Positions 34,809-44,154 of a stretch of DNA of 64,000 nucleotides are shown in pieces. Position 1 is the first letter of the stretch, and every line of letters starts with the position of its first letter. The notes under the pieces were generated by a model. It did no database searches and was not told where the DNA came from. It saw only the letters and a list, made by a program, of their open reading frames with translations. The stretch covers positions 7,564,001 to 7,628,000 of the forward strand of contig NZ_CP186274.1 of the NCBI RefSeq assembly GCF_049331405.1, given 5' to 3'. Source of the DNA: PoT sp049331405. Its GTDB lineage: Bacteria; Planctomycetota; Planctomycetia; Isosphaerales; Isosphaeraceae. Made by a program: the position numbers and the translations under genes.

Positions 34809-36065
34809 ATGCTCCGCATCGCCACCCCCCCTCGCCCCGACTGGCCGAAGACCGTCGAGTCTCAAGGTCTGCACTTCCACTCGATCGGCGGCGAGCCCTA
34901 CTGGGACGAATCCGCCTATTACCTCCTCGAGGCCCGCGAGGTCGACCAGATCGAGAAGGCGACGTACACGCTCGACGCCCTCTGTCTGAATGCGGTCGAG
35001 CATGTCATCACCTCGGGTCGGCTCGACGAGTTCGACATCCCCGTCGAGTTTCATACGTTCGTCGCCGAGAGCTGGGAGCGCGACGAGCGGACGATCTACG
35101 GCCGGTTCGACCTGGCCTTCGATGGTAATGGACCGCCCAAGTTACTCGAGTACAACGCGGACACTCCCACCGCACTCCTCGAAGCCGCCGTGATCCAGTG
35201 GTTCTGGTCGCAGGACCTCGTTCGCAGTTCCGGCGTCGAACCCTCGTCGATTGATCAATTCAACAGCATCCACGAGCGCCTAATCGAGGCGTGGAAGGCC
35301 GTGAGCGACACCCTCGGCCGTAGTGTCTCGTTCGCGGCGATGACCGACTCGCTGGAGGACGCGATGACCATCACGTACCTCCGCGACGCGGCTACGCAGG
35401 CCGGCCTGGCGACGCAGATGCTCGACGTTGCCGAGATCGGCTGGAATTCTGCTCGCCGGGTCTTCACCGATCTGCGAGAACGCTCGATGGACGTCCTCTT
35501 CAAGCTCTACCCTTGGGAATGGATGCTGCGCGAGCCATTCGGGCAATACTTGCCGGGGGCCCCGACGCGCTGGCTTGAACCTCCCTGGAAGATGATTCTG
35601 AGCAGCAAGGCAATCCTTCCGGTCCTCTGGGAATTGTTCCCTGACTGCCCCTATCTGTTGAGGGCCGAGAATGAGCCATTCGGTGACACTTATGTCACCA
35701 AGCCCGTCCATTCGCGCGAAGGGGCAAACGTCTCGATCGTTCGCGAGGGGCGGCTCATCGCCGAGACCGCGGGCGAGTACACCGGCCGACGAATCTATCA
35801 AAGACTCTCCAGCCTGCCGGAGTTCGACGACCGGCACGCAGTCGTGGGAAGCTGGATCGTCAACGGTCATGCGTGCGGGATTGGCATCCGCGAAGATGAT
35901 GGGCCGATCACCCGGAATACGAGCCGATTCGTACTGCACATCTTCCGGACGTCGGCCGGGGTCAAGCCGCCGATCATGCTCGCCAAAGCGGGACCTGGTG
36001 GGTATGAGGCTAACGCGAAGGTCCGCGAGAATCCGCTCTGGGACCGTTGGCTCGATCCCTCTTGA
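34809..36065 (+). CDS. Glutathionylspermidine synthase-like ATP-grasp protein (YgiC/YjfC type)
   Basis: A 418-residue protein of the glutathionylspermidine synthase, pre-ATP-grasp-like family. Conserved blocks are YWDESAYYLLEAREVDQIE, RFDLAFDGNGPPKLLEYNAD, TPTALLEAAVIQW, and near the end KPVHSREGANVSIVREG. The family makes an amide between a peptide and an amine, using ATP; YgiC-type members probably do not make glutathionylspermidine, and their substrates are unknown. No amidase domain is attached. It forms a two-gene unit with the small lipoprotein upstream and faces the multidomain redox gene across a hairpin. Confidence 0.88.
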   Translation: MLRIATPPRPDWPKTVESQGLHFHSIGGEPYWDESAYYLLEAREVDQIEKATYTLDALCLNAVEHVITSGRLDEFDIPVEFHTFVAESWERDERTIYGRFDLAFDGNGPPKLLEYNADTPTALLEAAVIQWFWSQDLVRSSGVEPSSIDQFNSIHERLIEAWKAVSDTLGRSVSFAAMTDSLEDAMTITYLRDAATQAGLATQMLDVAEIGWNSARRVFTDLRERSMDVLFKLYPWEWMLREPFGQYLPGAPTRWLEPPWKMILSSKAILPVLWELFPDCPYLLRAENEPFGDTYVTKPVHSREGANVSIVREGRLIAETAGEYTGRRIYQRLSSLPEFDDRHAVVGSWIVNGHACGIGIREDDGPITRNTSRFVLHIFRTSAGVKPPIMLAKAGPGGYEANAKVRENPLWDRWLDPS

Positions 36066-36104
36066 GATTGAGCGGTGCGAATAAGTCACCTCCGCCAATG
36101 CAAA

Positions 36105-36143
36105 GTCCCCTCGACGGCCCGTTTTCTGTGCCGGCGAGGGGTC
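36105..36143. terminator. Bidirectional terminator candidate
   Basis: Imperfect inverted repeat GTCCCCTCGACGGC / GCCGGCGAGGGGTC with an 11-base loop that includes TTTT, between convergent genes ending at 36065 and 36163. Confidence 0.5.
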
Positions 36144-36162
36144 TTGGTGCTTGACGACGTCC

Positions 36163-39100
36163 TCAATGACCGTGCTCGTGCCCCGAGTCGGCCTGGAAGA
36201 CGGGGTTCTTGGCATCGCCTCTCGAAATAACATAAGCGAGGAGGTCTAGCACCTCTTCACGCGTTAATTTATCGAGCAGTCCCTTCGGCATGATGGAGCT
36301 TGCGGATTTGACCCGTTCCAGGACGTCCGATCGCTTGATGATGATCGGATCCGATTTGGCGAGCGGGTTCTCGATGACCTTGAACTCCCGGTCATTGTTC
36401 TCCAGGATCAGCCCGGTGATGACCTTGCCGCCCTCGGTTTCGAAGTTGTACGTGGCGTACTTATCCTCGACCTTCGCCGAGGGATCGAGGATTGAGGTGA
36501 GGATGTCGACCGGCTTCAACTTGCTATCAAGCTTGGTCAGGTCGGGTCCTATCTCCTGCCCTACGCCGTTGAGCTTGTGACAGCTCATGCAGTTGGCGAC
36601 TTCGAAGAGTTGCTTGCCATTGCTGAAGGATCGGCCCTTCGGAATAGGCTGGATGAACGCGGTCAAGTCCTCGAGCTTCCATTCCTTGCGAGGCCGATTC
36701 GATCGGAGCAACTCATCATGAATCGAAACCGGATGGGCCGCGAGATAGCCTTCCGGATCCGCCAGGTATTCATCAAGGTCTTCAACCACGTATAAGGAGC
36801 CATACATTCTCCTCCAGTGCCCCGGATAGGTGCAGACGTAAGGATAAACGCCCACATGGCCGGGGGCGGTCAGGCTCAGCTTCTGGGTCTCGCGGGGCTG
36901 GAGCAGTCGGCTCGCGAAAATGACCTTGTCGGTCTGGGGCACATACTGCCGCTGGAGCGAGCCTGGGTCTGTGGCGGTCGACTCCGCGAGCATCCCCACC
37001 TCCTCGAGGCCCCCCGGCCGGGTCACCACGAAGTTATGGGGCATCAGGTCGTTGTTCTCGAAGACGATCTCCACGGCCTTGCCCGCCTGTACGACGAGCC
37101 GCTCCTTATCGTACAGCATCTGCTCGGGCAATGTCCCCAGCCGGAGAACGCGAACGCCGAGTTCGCTCAAAACCCGCCTCAGTTCCTTCGACTGGTCCCT
37201 GGGGAGTGCTGTGACGAGCGAGTCGGCGAGCTGCAACGCGTTAAGAGCCGCGGGGGCGGTCCGACCCGTCGTGGGGATCGACTTCACGTAGCCGACCAGG
37301 TCGTCGAGCAAGGGGCGGATTTCCTCCGTCGGGTACTCGGCCGCCGGGATGCGCTGGAGAGCGTGGATCGCGGCGGTGCGATCCTCGTTCGCGCGGACGA
37401 AGTGCGCAAGCGCTTTGAAGGTGACGGCCTCGCGGCCTCGAACATACGTGAGCGCGTTCATGGCGGCTCGACGGAGCAGGCTTGCGGGCGAACCGCCGCC
37501 GAGGTTGACGACGACGTGCTTGCTGGGGGCCGGCTGACGCACCTTCTCGAAGACCACGTTGCGGGCGGAGTCGAGGGCCTTCAGCGAGAAGCCATCGAGC
37601 CGTTTGGCGAAGTCGGCCTCGGTCCGGTTATAGATGGCGATAGAGTCGATCGGGTACTCGGTGCCGAGGTCCACTTCCCACCAGGGGTTGCTCGTCTGTT
37701 CCTGCGTGTGGGTCTGGCCCCCTGCCCCGTATTCGCCGCTCTTGTTGCCGTCGATGGCACGCTTGGCGTCGCCGTCGTAGTCCGTGTTCTTCTGCGAGGC
37801 CTTCCCCGATCGGGCGACGTTACGTCCGTCGCTGAGAACCTCGACCTCGGCCAGCGTGAGCGTCCTCGGACCCTTCAATTCGATTCGCACGTAGCGGGCC
37901 GAGCCGCCGATCTCCCTGGAGGCTCCCTTCTCGAGCGACGCCGGCAGACCCTTCAAGAGCGGCACGACCTTCGGATAGAGTTCCGCCCTCTGGCCCGCGT
38001 CGCGAATCAAGGGCATGGCGTTGACCAGGTCGAGCAGGCTACGAACTGACGTCTCGGCGAGCTTCCAGACGCGGTCGACCTTCCCCTCGGCCGCGATCCA
38101 TGCGACGAATCCGAGCTGTCGGGTGATCGGCAGGTTCGACTCCATCGCGAGCGATTGGAGCTCATCGCGGACCTTCGACAATTCATCGGGACCGCGTCCG
38201 GTGAGGAGTCGCGCGAGGTCGATGACGACGGTCTCGTCCTGCTCACCCTTCAACGCGTCCTGGCTCCGAATCCCATCGATCAATACCTGGAGCTCAGATT
38301 TCTTGTCGAGGCGGGCGAGATCCGCGAGGATCTCACGTCGAACTTCATCGCGGATGCCTGGGCGGAAGAGGATCTCATGATCCACCGCGCGATCCCGCTT
38401 CATCTTGAGCAATTCGTCGTTGCTCATCTTCGCCATAAGGAATCGGACCCCCGCGACGCTCGTAAATGGGATCGGCTTACCCTCGGCAACGTCCTTGCGC
38501 CAGTAAGGGTCGAGAGCCCGCATCGTCTCGCCCCGGGTGAACTCGAGGAAGTCGTCAGAGGGATGCTCGGCCGAGATCAAGGGGATCTCGACGGCCTCGG
38601 CGACGTTGAAGAAACTCGCGGCCCGGATGGCTTCGAGCCTGACGCGAGGATACGGATCCGCGGCCAGGCCTTTCAGCAAGGCAAGAGCATCTGGGACTCG
38701 ATCACGCCAGTAGCAGAGCACGCGCGTGGCAGCGGCACGGGCGCGGAAGTCGGGTGACTTGAGGACGCGCTTCAATACTTCGATGTTGACGACGTTCTGA
38801 TACTGGTAGACCCACAGGCCTTCCAGTTGGTGATGTTCATATTCGGGGTCGGACTTGTCGAGAGAGTTGAGCCACTTGCCCAGGGCTGCGACGACCTCAT
38901 CGGCGTCTCGGCCGCTGAGCTCGACCTTCGCCCGATAGCGTTCGCGATCCTCGGGGGATTTCAGGAGGTCGAGCAGCTTCGGGATGGGTTCGCCGGCGAT
39001 CTTGGCCGGTTGCAGGAGGGGCCGTCCCTCGTAGGTGACCCGGTAGACGCGGCCGTGGATGCGGTCTCGGCTCGGATCCCGGAGGTTATGCTGCATGTGG

Positions 39101-41148
39101 CCGATGATCGGGTTCTGCCAGTCCAGGAAGTAGATCGCGCCGTCGGGTCCGACCTCGACGTCGGACGGCCGGAAGTTGGCATCCGACGACATCAGCAGCG
39201 GTTCCATTTCGGAGCCGGCGAAGCTCGCGTCGTTGTCCTCGATCTTGTACATCAGGATGCCCTGCGCCCCGATGACGTTGGGGACGAGCAGCGTGTTCTG
39301 GTACTGGCTCGGGAAGTGGCGGCTTGAAAGGACCTCAACGCCCGGACAAGGACGGGTTCGTTGCTGATAGACCTGTGGCGGGCGGTTGTGCTTGTTCGGG
39401 TAGTCGAGGTGCCCGGAGAAGAGGGTCCCGTGATAGGGGTTGGCCCCGGTTCCGTCGATGATCGTGTCCTGGCCCCAGTGGTCGAAGGCGTGCCCGTGAG
39501 GATTGGCGAACCCATAGCTTACGTAGACGTCGAACTTCTGGGCTTTTGGCTCATAGCGGAACACGCCGGCGTTCACGCAGCGGGTTGAGGGGCCGTAGGG
39601 GGTCTCGACCTGGGTGTGGTGGAACGTCCCTTCCTGGAAATAGAGGGCCCCACCAGGGTCGAGCGTGAAGCTGTTCGAGGCGTGGTGCGTGTCGGCGGTG
39701 TCGAGCCCACTGATGACCGAGCGCCTGACGTCGGCCTTGTCGTCGCCGTCGGTGTCCTCGAGGAAGACAAGGTCCGGGGCCTGCGCGATCAGGACGCCGC
39801 CGTTGGCGAACTCGAAGCCCGTGGGGCAATGCAGGTGGTCGGCGAAGGTCGTGGCCTTATCCGCCTTGCCGTCGCCGTCGGTGTCCTCGAGGATGAGCAG
39901 CTTGTCGTTCATCTCCTCCTTGGGCTTCCAGTGGGGATAGGTCGGCCAGACGGCCACCCAGAGCCTGCCCTTGTTGTCGAACGACATTTGCACCGGCTTG
40001 GCAAGGAGCGGGAACTCTTTCTCCGAGGCGAAGAGGTTTACCCGGAACCCCTTGGCGACCGTCATCGACTTGATCGCATCCTCGCCGCTCAGGAAGAGGT
40101 GCTCGCCTTTGGGACCCGCTCCCGGCTTATTCGTGGTCACGGGGATAAACGGCGGCGTGTTGCTGTCATCGACCTGAAGGTCGCCGCCGTTGGCGACGGA
40201 CCATATACGCTTGTCGCGGTTCGCGGTCATGACGTCGAGCACTTCCATCTCGCGCTGGGCGACCACGCGATTGGTCTGCCCGCCGACGAAACGGAGGTCG
40301 GCACGTCCGCCGAAGATCGAATAGCCATCGACGGTGCGATAACGGTTGTACCAATAAAAATTCTTTTCGAGGATCGCCTGCCGGAGCTTCTCGAGTGCCC
40401 GCGGGTCTCTGGCGGTTGCGGTGGAGAAGAGGGCCGTGTCGATGATCTCGGCGATCGTGCGATTGCCCTCGGGAGTTGCATGGATCCCGTTGATCGTCAG
40501 CGGAGCCTTGGCTTTCTGATACGCGGCCTTCGTGGGATGGAAGAGGTCGACGAAGCCGACGTTCCCTGCTTCTGCAATCTCCCCGATCGCCGCGGTGTAA
40601 GCTTCCAGCCTGCGGTTATTCTCCGAGCCGTCGGGCAGGTTACGGTCGTGCAGGTCCTCATGAGCGATCGGCGAGAAAAGCACCAGTCGCGGGGCACTCG
40701 TGCCGTTGTACTTCTGGGCGAGCGTATGCTTGACGAAGTCGGAAAACTCTCGCTTGAAGGACTCAAGTCCTTCCGCGCCCCTGTACGATTCGTTGTAGCC
40801 GAAGAAGGCGAAGACGACGTCAGACTTGTTGAACTCGAGCCAGTGATCGGGACTGCCGAATCCATCGGATCGGAGTCGGAGCGTGACCTCGTCCCCCGAG
40901 AAGCCGAGGTTGCGGATCACGAGCTGATGCGTGGGGAAACGCGAGTTCAGAAAGGCTTCGAGCCAGCCGTCGTGCTGCATGCGATCGGCCAGCGTGTTCC
41001 CGACCAGGCTGATGTGATCGCCGGGATGGATCTCCAGGGGCGATGCCGCCTGAAGGTTTGAAGCGCTGAGCAGCGTGGCAAAGAGCCCGCAGAGCGTAGC
41101 GGACGTCATGCACCGCTTGAGGGTGTGTAAGAGAGGGACTCGAGCCAT
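36163..41148 (-). CDS. Giant exported redox protein: SGNH-like, PVC dehydrogenase, HEAT, discoidin, cupredoxin, cytochrome c
   Basis: A 1661-residue exported protein. In order: signal peptide (about 1-35); SGNH-hydrolase-like domain (about 40-240) whose usual GDS reads G50-N51-T52 and whose final DxxH reads N220-G-I-H223; PVC-type membrane-bound dehydrogenase beta-propeller (about 345-720); HEAT-like repeats (about 740-1030); discoidin/F5-8C-like module (about 1075-1190); a plastocyanin-like domain with type-1 copper ligands H1371, C1439, H1444 and M1448; and a C-terminal cytochrome c (C1520-M-S-C-H, about 1505-1640) ending in a His-rich tail. The design suggests periplasmic electron transfer from the propeller through copper to haem, but the substrate is unknown. 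GAGGCG precedes the ATG. Confidence 0.9.
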   Translation of the reverse strand: MARVPLLHTLKRCMTSATLCGLFATLLSASNLQAASPLEIHPGDHISLVGNTLADRMQHDGWLEAFLNSRFPTHQLVIRNLGFSGDEVTLRLRSDGFGSPDHWLEFNKSDVVFAFFGYNESYRGAEGLESFKREFSDFVKHTLAQKYNGTSAPRLVLFSPIAHEDLHDRNLPDGSENNRRLEAYTAAIGEIAEAGNVGFVDLFHPTKAAYQKAKAPLTINGIHATPEGNRTIAEIIDTALFSTATARDPRALEKLRQAILEKNFYWYNRYRTVDGYSIFGGRADLRFVGGQTNRVVAQREMEVLDVMTANRDKRIWSVANGGDLQVDDSNTPPFIPVTTNKPGAGPKGEHLFLSGEDAIKSMTVAKGFRVNLFASEKEFPLLAKPVQMSFDNKGRLWVAVWPTYPHWKPKEEMNDKLLILEDTDGDGKADKATTFADHLHCPTGFEFANGGVLIAQAPDLVFLEDTDGDDKADVRRSVISGLDTADTHHASNSFTLDPGGALYFQEGTFHHTQVETPYGPSTRCVNAGVFRYEPKAQKFDVYVSYGFANPHGHAFDHWGQDTIIDGTGANPYHGTLFSGHLDYPNKHNRPPQVYQQRTRPCPGVEVLSSRHFPSQYQNTLLVPNVIGAQGILMYKIEDNDASFAGSEMEPLLMSSDANFRPSDVEVGPDGAIYFLDWQNPIIGHMQHNLRDPSRDRIHGRVYRVTYEGRPLLQPAKIAGEPIPKLLDLLKSPEDRERYRAKVELSGRDADEVVAALGKWLNSLDKSDPEYEHHQLEGLWVYQYQNVVNIEVLKRVLKSPDFRARAAATRVLCYWRDRVPDALALLKGLAADPYPRVRLEAIRAASFFNVAEAVEIPLISAEHPSDDFLEFTRGETMRALDPYWRKDVAEGKPIPFTSVAGVRFLMAKMSNDELLKMKRDRAVDHEILFRPGIRDEVRREILADLARLDKKSELQVLIDGIRSQDALKGEQDETVVIDLARLLTGRGPDELSKVRDELQSLAMESNLPITRQLGFVAWIAAEGKVDRVWKLAETSVRSLLDLVNAMPLIRDAGQRAELYPKVVPLLKGLPASLEKGASREIGGSARYVRIELKGPRTLTLAEVEVLSDGRNVARSGKASQKNTDYDGDAKRAIDGNKSGEYGAGGQTHTQEQTSNPWWEVDLGTEYPIDSIAIYNRTEADFAKRLDGFSLKALDSARNVVFEKVRQPAPSKHVVVNLGGGSPASLLRRAAMNALTYVRGREAVTFKALAHFVRANEDRTAAIHALQRIPAAEYPTEEIRPLLDDLVGYVKSIPTTGRTAPAALNALQLADSLVTALPRDQSKELRRVLSELGVRVLRLGTLPEQMLYDKERLVVQAGKAVEIVFENNDLMPHNFVVTRPGGLEEVGMLAESTATDPGSLQRQYVPQTDKVIFASRLLQPRETQKLSLTAPGHVGVYPYVCTYPGHWRRMYGSLYVVEDLDEYLADPEGYLAAHPVSIHDELLRSNRPRKEWKLEDLTAFIQPIPKGRSFSNGKQLFEVANCMSCHKLNGVGQEIGPDLTKLDSKLKPVDILTSILDPSAKVEDKYATYNFETEGGKVITGLILENNDREFKVIENPLAKSDPIIIKRSDVLERVKSASSIMPKGLLDKLTREEVLDLLAYVISRGDAKNPVFQADSGHEHGH

Positions 41149-41463
41149 GGAGTTTCGCCTCGGTGGAGTCGGAGTTTCATCACGCTCGTCCCTCTTCCTT
41201 CGTGGACGTTGGACGAGCGTGTTACAGTCGGATGGAATGAGAGGTAGGACACCCTTCGACGAGAATCGCCGAGCCGAACCTCTCCGCCGAATTCACCCGA
41301 TTACACCCAAGTCATCGAGGCGTGACAAGCCGCCGTAAGGGCGCATCGAAGCGTAATGCGCCTGGTGGGCAAATTTGGTTTTCTGTCAAACGTTCATGTG
41401 ATGAAAGCTAGACTCGTTAGCTTTTGTTGGGCGATGAATCAACGAACTGAAGATCGGCATGAT
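41149..41463. other. Intergenic, nothing recognised
   Basis: About 315 bases between lgt and the giant redox gene, both leftward. No small gene or clear terminator; the promoter of the redox gene is expected here. Confidence 0.45.
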
Positions 41464-42333
41464 TCAACGCATAGGCTCGAGCGAGAGCCCACGGGCCGAT
41501 TCAGAGACGATCGGCTCGGCGACGTCGACGTGGCGGATCTTCGGCCGGGTGGTAAGCCAGATCCAGAAGGCGGCCCCGACGGTGAAGATCAGCACGCTGA
41601 TATTCTGCGAGATGGTCATGCCGGCGAAGAATACTCCCTCGTCGTCGCGGAAGGCTTCCATGGCGAATCGGGCCATCGCGTAGAAGATCATAAGCAAGGC
41701 CATGACCTCGCCGTCTCGCTTCCGCTTTGGGAAGTACCAGCTCAGGAATGCCAGGAGCGCGAAGCCGGTGATCGCGGAATAGAGCTGGGTCGGATGGACG
41801 GGGTGAGAGATCTCGGCCGAGGGCGGGATTTGTCGGAGGTAGACCTGGTGGATCCAGGGGATTGTGCCCGTCGGGAACTGGACGCCCCAGGGCATGTGGC
41901 AGATCGAGCCGAAGCAGCAACCATTGAACCAGCATCCCAGCCGGCCGAAGGCCGTTCCGAACGCCAGCGAGGGCGCGACGGCGTCGGCCATAGCCCGAAA
42001 CGGGAAGGGATGGCGATACCAGTAGATGATCGAGCCGATCAGGCCGCCGATGATGCAGCCGTAGAATACCATCCCCCCTCGCCAGAAGCGGAGGATGTCG
42101 CCTAGGCTCGCGAAGGTCTCGTGGTGCTGAAAGACGAAGAAGAGCCTGGCCCCGATCAGGCCGCCGCCATAGAGCCAGATCGCCAGCTCGAAGACGCTGT
42201 TGGGATGGATCCGTTCCCGCTTCGCCCGCCAGGCCGTGAGGAACAGAGCCCCGGCGCAGGCGATGAAGAACATCGTGCTGTAGCCGTAGAGACGGAACCC
42301 CAGCCCGGGGATTTCCAGGAGAATCTTTCGCAT
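41464..42333 (-). CDS. lgt: Prolipoprotein diacylglyceryl transferase
   Basis: A 289-residue integral membrane enzyme with about seven helices that attaches diacylglycerol to the lipobox cysteine, the first step of lipoprotein maturation. Signature blocks are RGGMVFYGCIIGGLIG, GTAFGRLGCWFNGCCFG and HPVHPTQLYSA. The start at 42333 (MRKILLEIPG) is chosen because lgt proteins begin just before the first membrane segment; an upstream frame to 42402 looks non-coding. Several predicted lipoproteins in this window (3841, 30952, 34551) would be its substrates. Confidence 0.94.
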   Translation of the reverse strand: MRKILLEIPGLGFRLYGYSTMFFIACAGALFLTAWRAKRERIHPNSVFELAIWLYGGGLIGARLFFVFQHHETFASLGDILRFWRGGMVFYGCIIGGLIGSIIYWYRHPFPFRAMADAVAPSLAFGTAFGRLGCWFNGCCFGSICHMPWGVQFPTGTIPWIHQVYLRQIPPSAEISHPVHPTQLYSAITGFALLAFLSWYFPKRKRDGEVMALLMIFYAMARFAMEAFRDDEGVFFAGMTISQNISVLIFTVGAAFWIWLTTRPKIRHVDVAEPIVSESARGLSLEPMR

Positions 42334-42544
42334 TCCATCCCGCCTCTCGTGCGCGAGGAATCGATGCCAGGCCGGGGAAACGTGTCCTCGGCGAAGCCTC
42401 AACGTCCCCCATCACGCGTGGATTCGGTCGACCTGTGCTCTCATCCCAGCTGATGTGGCGCGGAGAGGATGCCCCGGGTCACCATTTCCATCAACCCCAG
42501 TTCGGGGGTGGATAGGCTCCTGTGCCAAAGAACCGCCAACAAAA

Positions 42545-42575
42545 AAGACCCTCCCGCGCAGGCTCGGGAGGGTCT
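42545..42575 (-). terminator. Rho-independent terminator of the DUF1501 gene
   Basis: Perfect 12-base stem AAGACCCTCCCG / CGGGAGGGTCTT. In the leftward direction it is followed by a run of T (AAAAAA at 42541-42546 on the plus strand). It lies 37 bp past the stop codon at 42612. Confidence 0.85.
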
Positions 42576-42611
42576 TGAAGAAGAATCTTCGGTCGCGATG
42601 GGCGGTCAAAC

Positions 42612-44084
42612 TCAGCTGAAGAGCTTGCCCACCGATTCCGCCTTCACCAACTCGCGAGGCTGGTTCAGGTGGTTGAATACGATCGTCGCGGGATCGATGC
42701 CGAAGGTGTGGTAAATCGTGGCGAGCAGTTCGCCCGGATGGACCGGGGCGTCGACCGGCGCCGAGCCCGTCTTGTCCGACTTGCCGTGCACGTAGCCGCG
42801 GCGGATGCCGGCACCGGCGACGACTGCCGTGTAGCAGTACGGCCAATGGTCGCGGCCGTCGGCGCTGTTGCCGTTGCCCGAGGTGCTCACGCCCTTCTGC
42901 GGACTCCGGCCGAACTCGCCCACCGCGACGACGAGGGTCTCGTCGAGCAGGCCGCGGTTGTCGAGGTCGGTGAGCAGGCCCGAGAGGCCGGCGTCGAGCA
43001 TCGGGCCCGACTGGTTCTTCATACGCTCGGTGAGGCCAGTGTGGTGGTCCCACGAATGGTTGTCGGAGTTGGCGACCTTCGGCCAGACCACCTCGACGAC
43101 CCGGGTGCCGGCCTCGACGAGGCGGCGAGCCAGGAGGCAGCTTTGCCCGAACGTGTTGCGCCCGTAAAGATCGCGGATCTTGTCCGGTTCCTCGGCCAAG
43201 TTGAACGCGTCGCGGGCGCGGCCCGAGATGATGAGGCGGAGGGCCTTGTCGTAGTACTGGTTCAGGTTGTAGTCCGCGACGGCCTTCTCGATGTCGGGCA
43301 TGCCCGAGTCGATCGCCTGGCGGAGCTTGGCCCGACGCTCGAGGCGGACGGAGAAGACCTCGGGACGGAGCTGAAGGTCGTCGACCTTGATCCGATCCAT
43401 CTTCTTGAGGTCCATGTCGTCGCCATCGGGGTAGAGCGTATACGGGTCGTACGCCTTACCCAGGAATCCGGCGGTGCCCCCCTTGCCGACGACGCCGCTC
43501 TCCTGGAGCGGACGCGGGAGCATGACGAATGGGAGCATCGGCTGGGTCGGCGGCTGGAGCCGGATGATGTTCGAGCCGAAGTTCGGGAAGTCCTTCGGGC
43601 TCGGGGGCTCGAGCTGGCCCGACGGGCTGACCTTGTCGGTCGTGTAGCCCGTCATCATCTGGTAGATGGCTGCCGTGTGGTTGAAGAGGCCATTCGGCGT
43701 ATAGCTCATCGAACGGATCAAGGTGAACTTGTCCGTGATCTGCGAGAGCTTCGGCAGGATCTCGGTGAAATACGTCCCCGGGACCTTGGTGGGGATGGCC
43801 TTGAAGGCGCTCCGCACGTTGTCGGGGACGTTGTCCTTCGGATCCCAGAGGTCCAGGTGGCTCGGTCCCCCCTGGAGGTAGACCATGATGATGCTCTTGG
43901 CCTTGCCCCAGCCGGGCCGACCGGTCGCGCCGGTCTGGTCGGCGGCCGCGGCCTGGAGCTCGAGCATCGAGCCGAGAGAGACGCCCAGCAGTCCCGACCC
44001 CCCCACGCGGAGGAGGTCACGGCGGGTAATCCCGAGACTGCGGTCGCAGAGATCCTTCCCAGGTTCACCGGGAACAATGATCAT
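42612..44084 (-). CDS. DUF1501 protein with twin-arginine signal (partner of the WD40 giant)
   Basis: A 490-residue DUF1501 protein. The Tat leader is ITRRDLLRVGGSGLLGVSLG. Family blocks include MVYLQGGPSHLDLWDPK, VVWPKVANSDNHSWDHH, VVAVGEFGRSPQKG and the closing IYHTFGIDPATIV, all of the sulfatase/phosphatase-like fold. The ATG at 44084 has AAGGAG seven bases upstream, so it is preferred to 44102. It lies 70 bp after the WD40/DUF1549/DUF1553 gene on the same strand and ends at a strong terminator, making a two-gene operon. Activity of the family is not established. Confidence 0.92.
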   Translation of the reverse strand: MIIVPGEPGKDLCDRSLGITRRDLLRVGGSGLLGVSLGSMLELQAAAADQTGATGRPGWGKAKSIIMVYLQGGPSHLDLWDPKDNVPDNVRSAFKAIPTKVPGTYFTEILPKLSQITDKFTLIRSMSYTPNGLFNHTAAIYQMMTGYTTDKVSPSGQLEPPSPKDFPNFGSNIIRLQPPTQPMLPFVMLPRPLQESGVVGKGGTAGFLGKAYDPYTLYPDGDDMDLKKMDRIKVDDLQLRPEVFSVRLERRAKLRQAIDSGMPDIEKAVADYNLNQYYDKALRLIISGRARDAFNLAEEPDKIRDLYGRNTFGQSCLLARRLVEAGTRVVEVVWPKVANSDNHSWDHHTGLTERMKNQSGPMLDAGLSGLLTDLDNRGLLDETLVVAVGEFGRSPQKGVSTSGNGNSADGRDHWPYCYTAVVAGAGIRRGYVHGKSDKTGSAPVDAPVHPGELLATIYHTFGIDPATIVFNHLNQPRELVKAESVGKLFS

Positions 44085-44154
44085 CGTGCAGCTCCTTCTC
44101 AATGAGGGGAGGGTTCAATACGCTTCTATCGAACGGGCGTCTGACCGCCCGAGA

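Noticed and set aside
39616..41061. Long plus-strand frame of about 480 codons opposite the giant redox gene
   Set aside because: Shadow of the coding strand; composition is Val/Gly/Arg/Asp-rich and no domain is seen, while the minus strand carries continuous recognisable domains.
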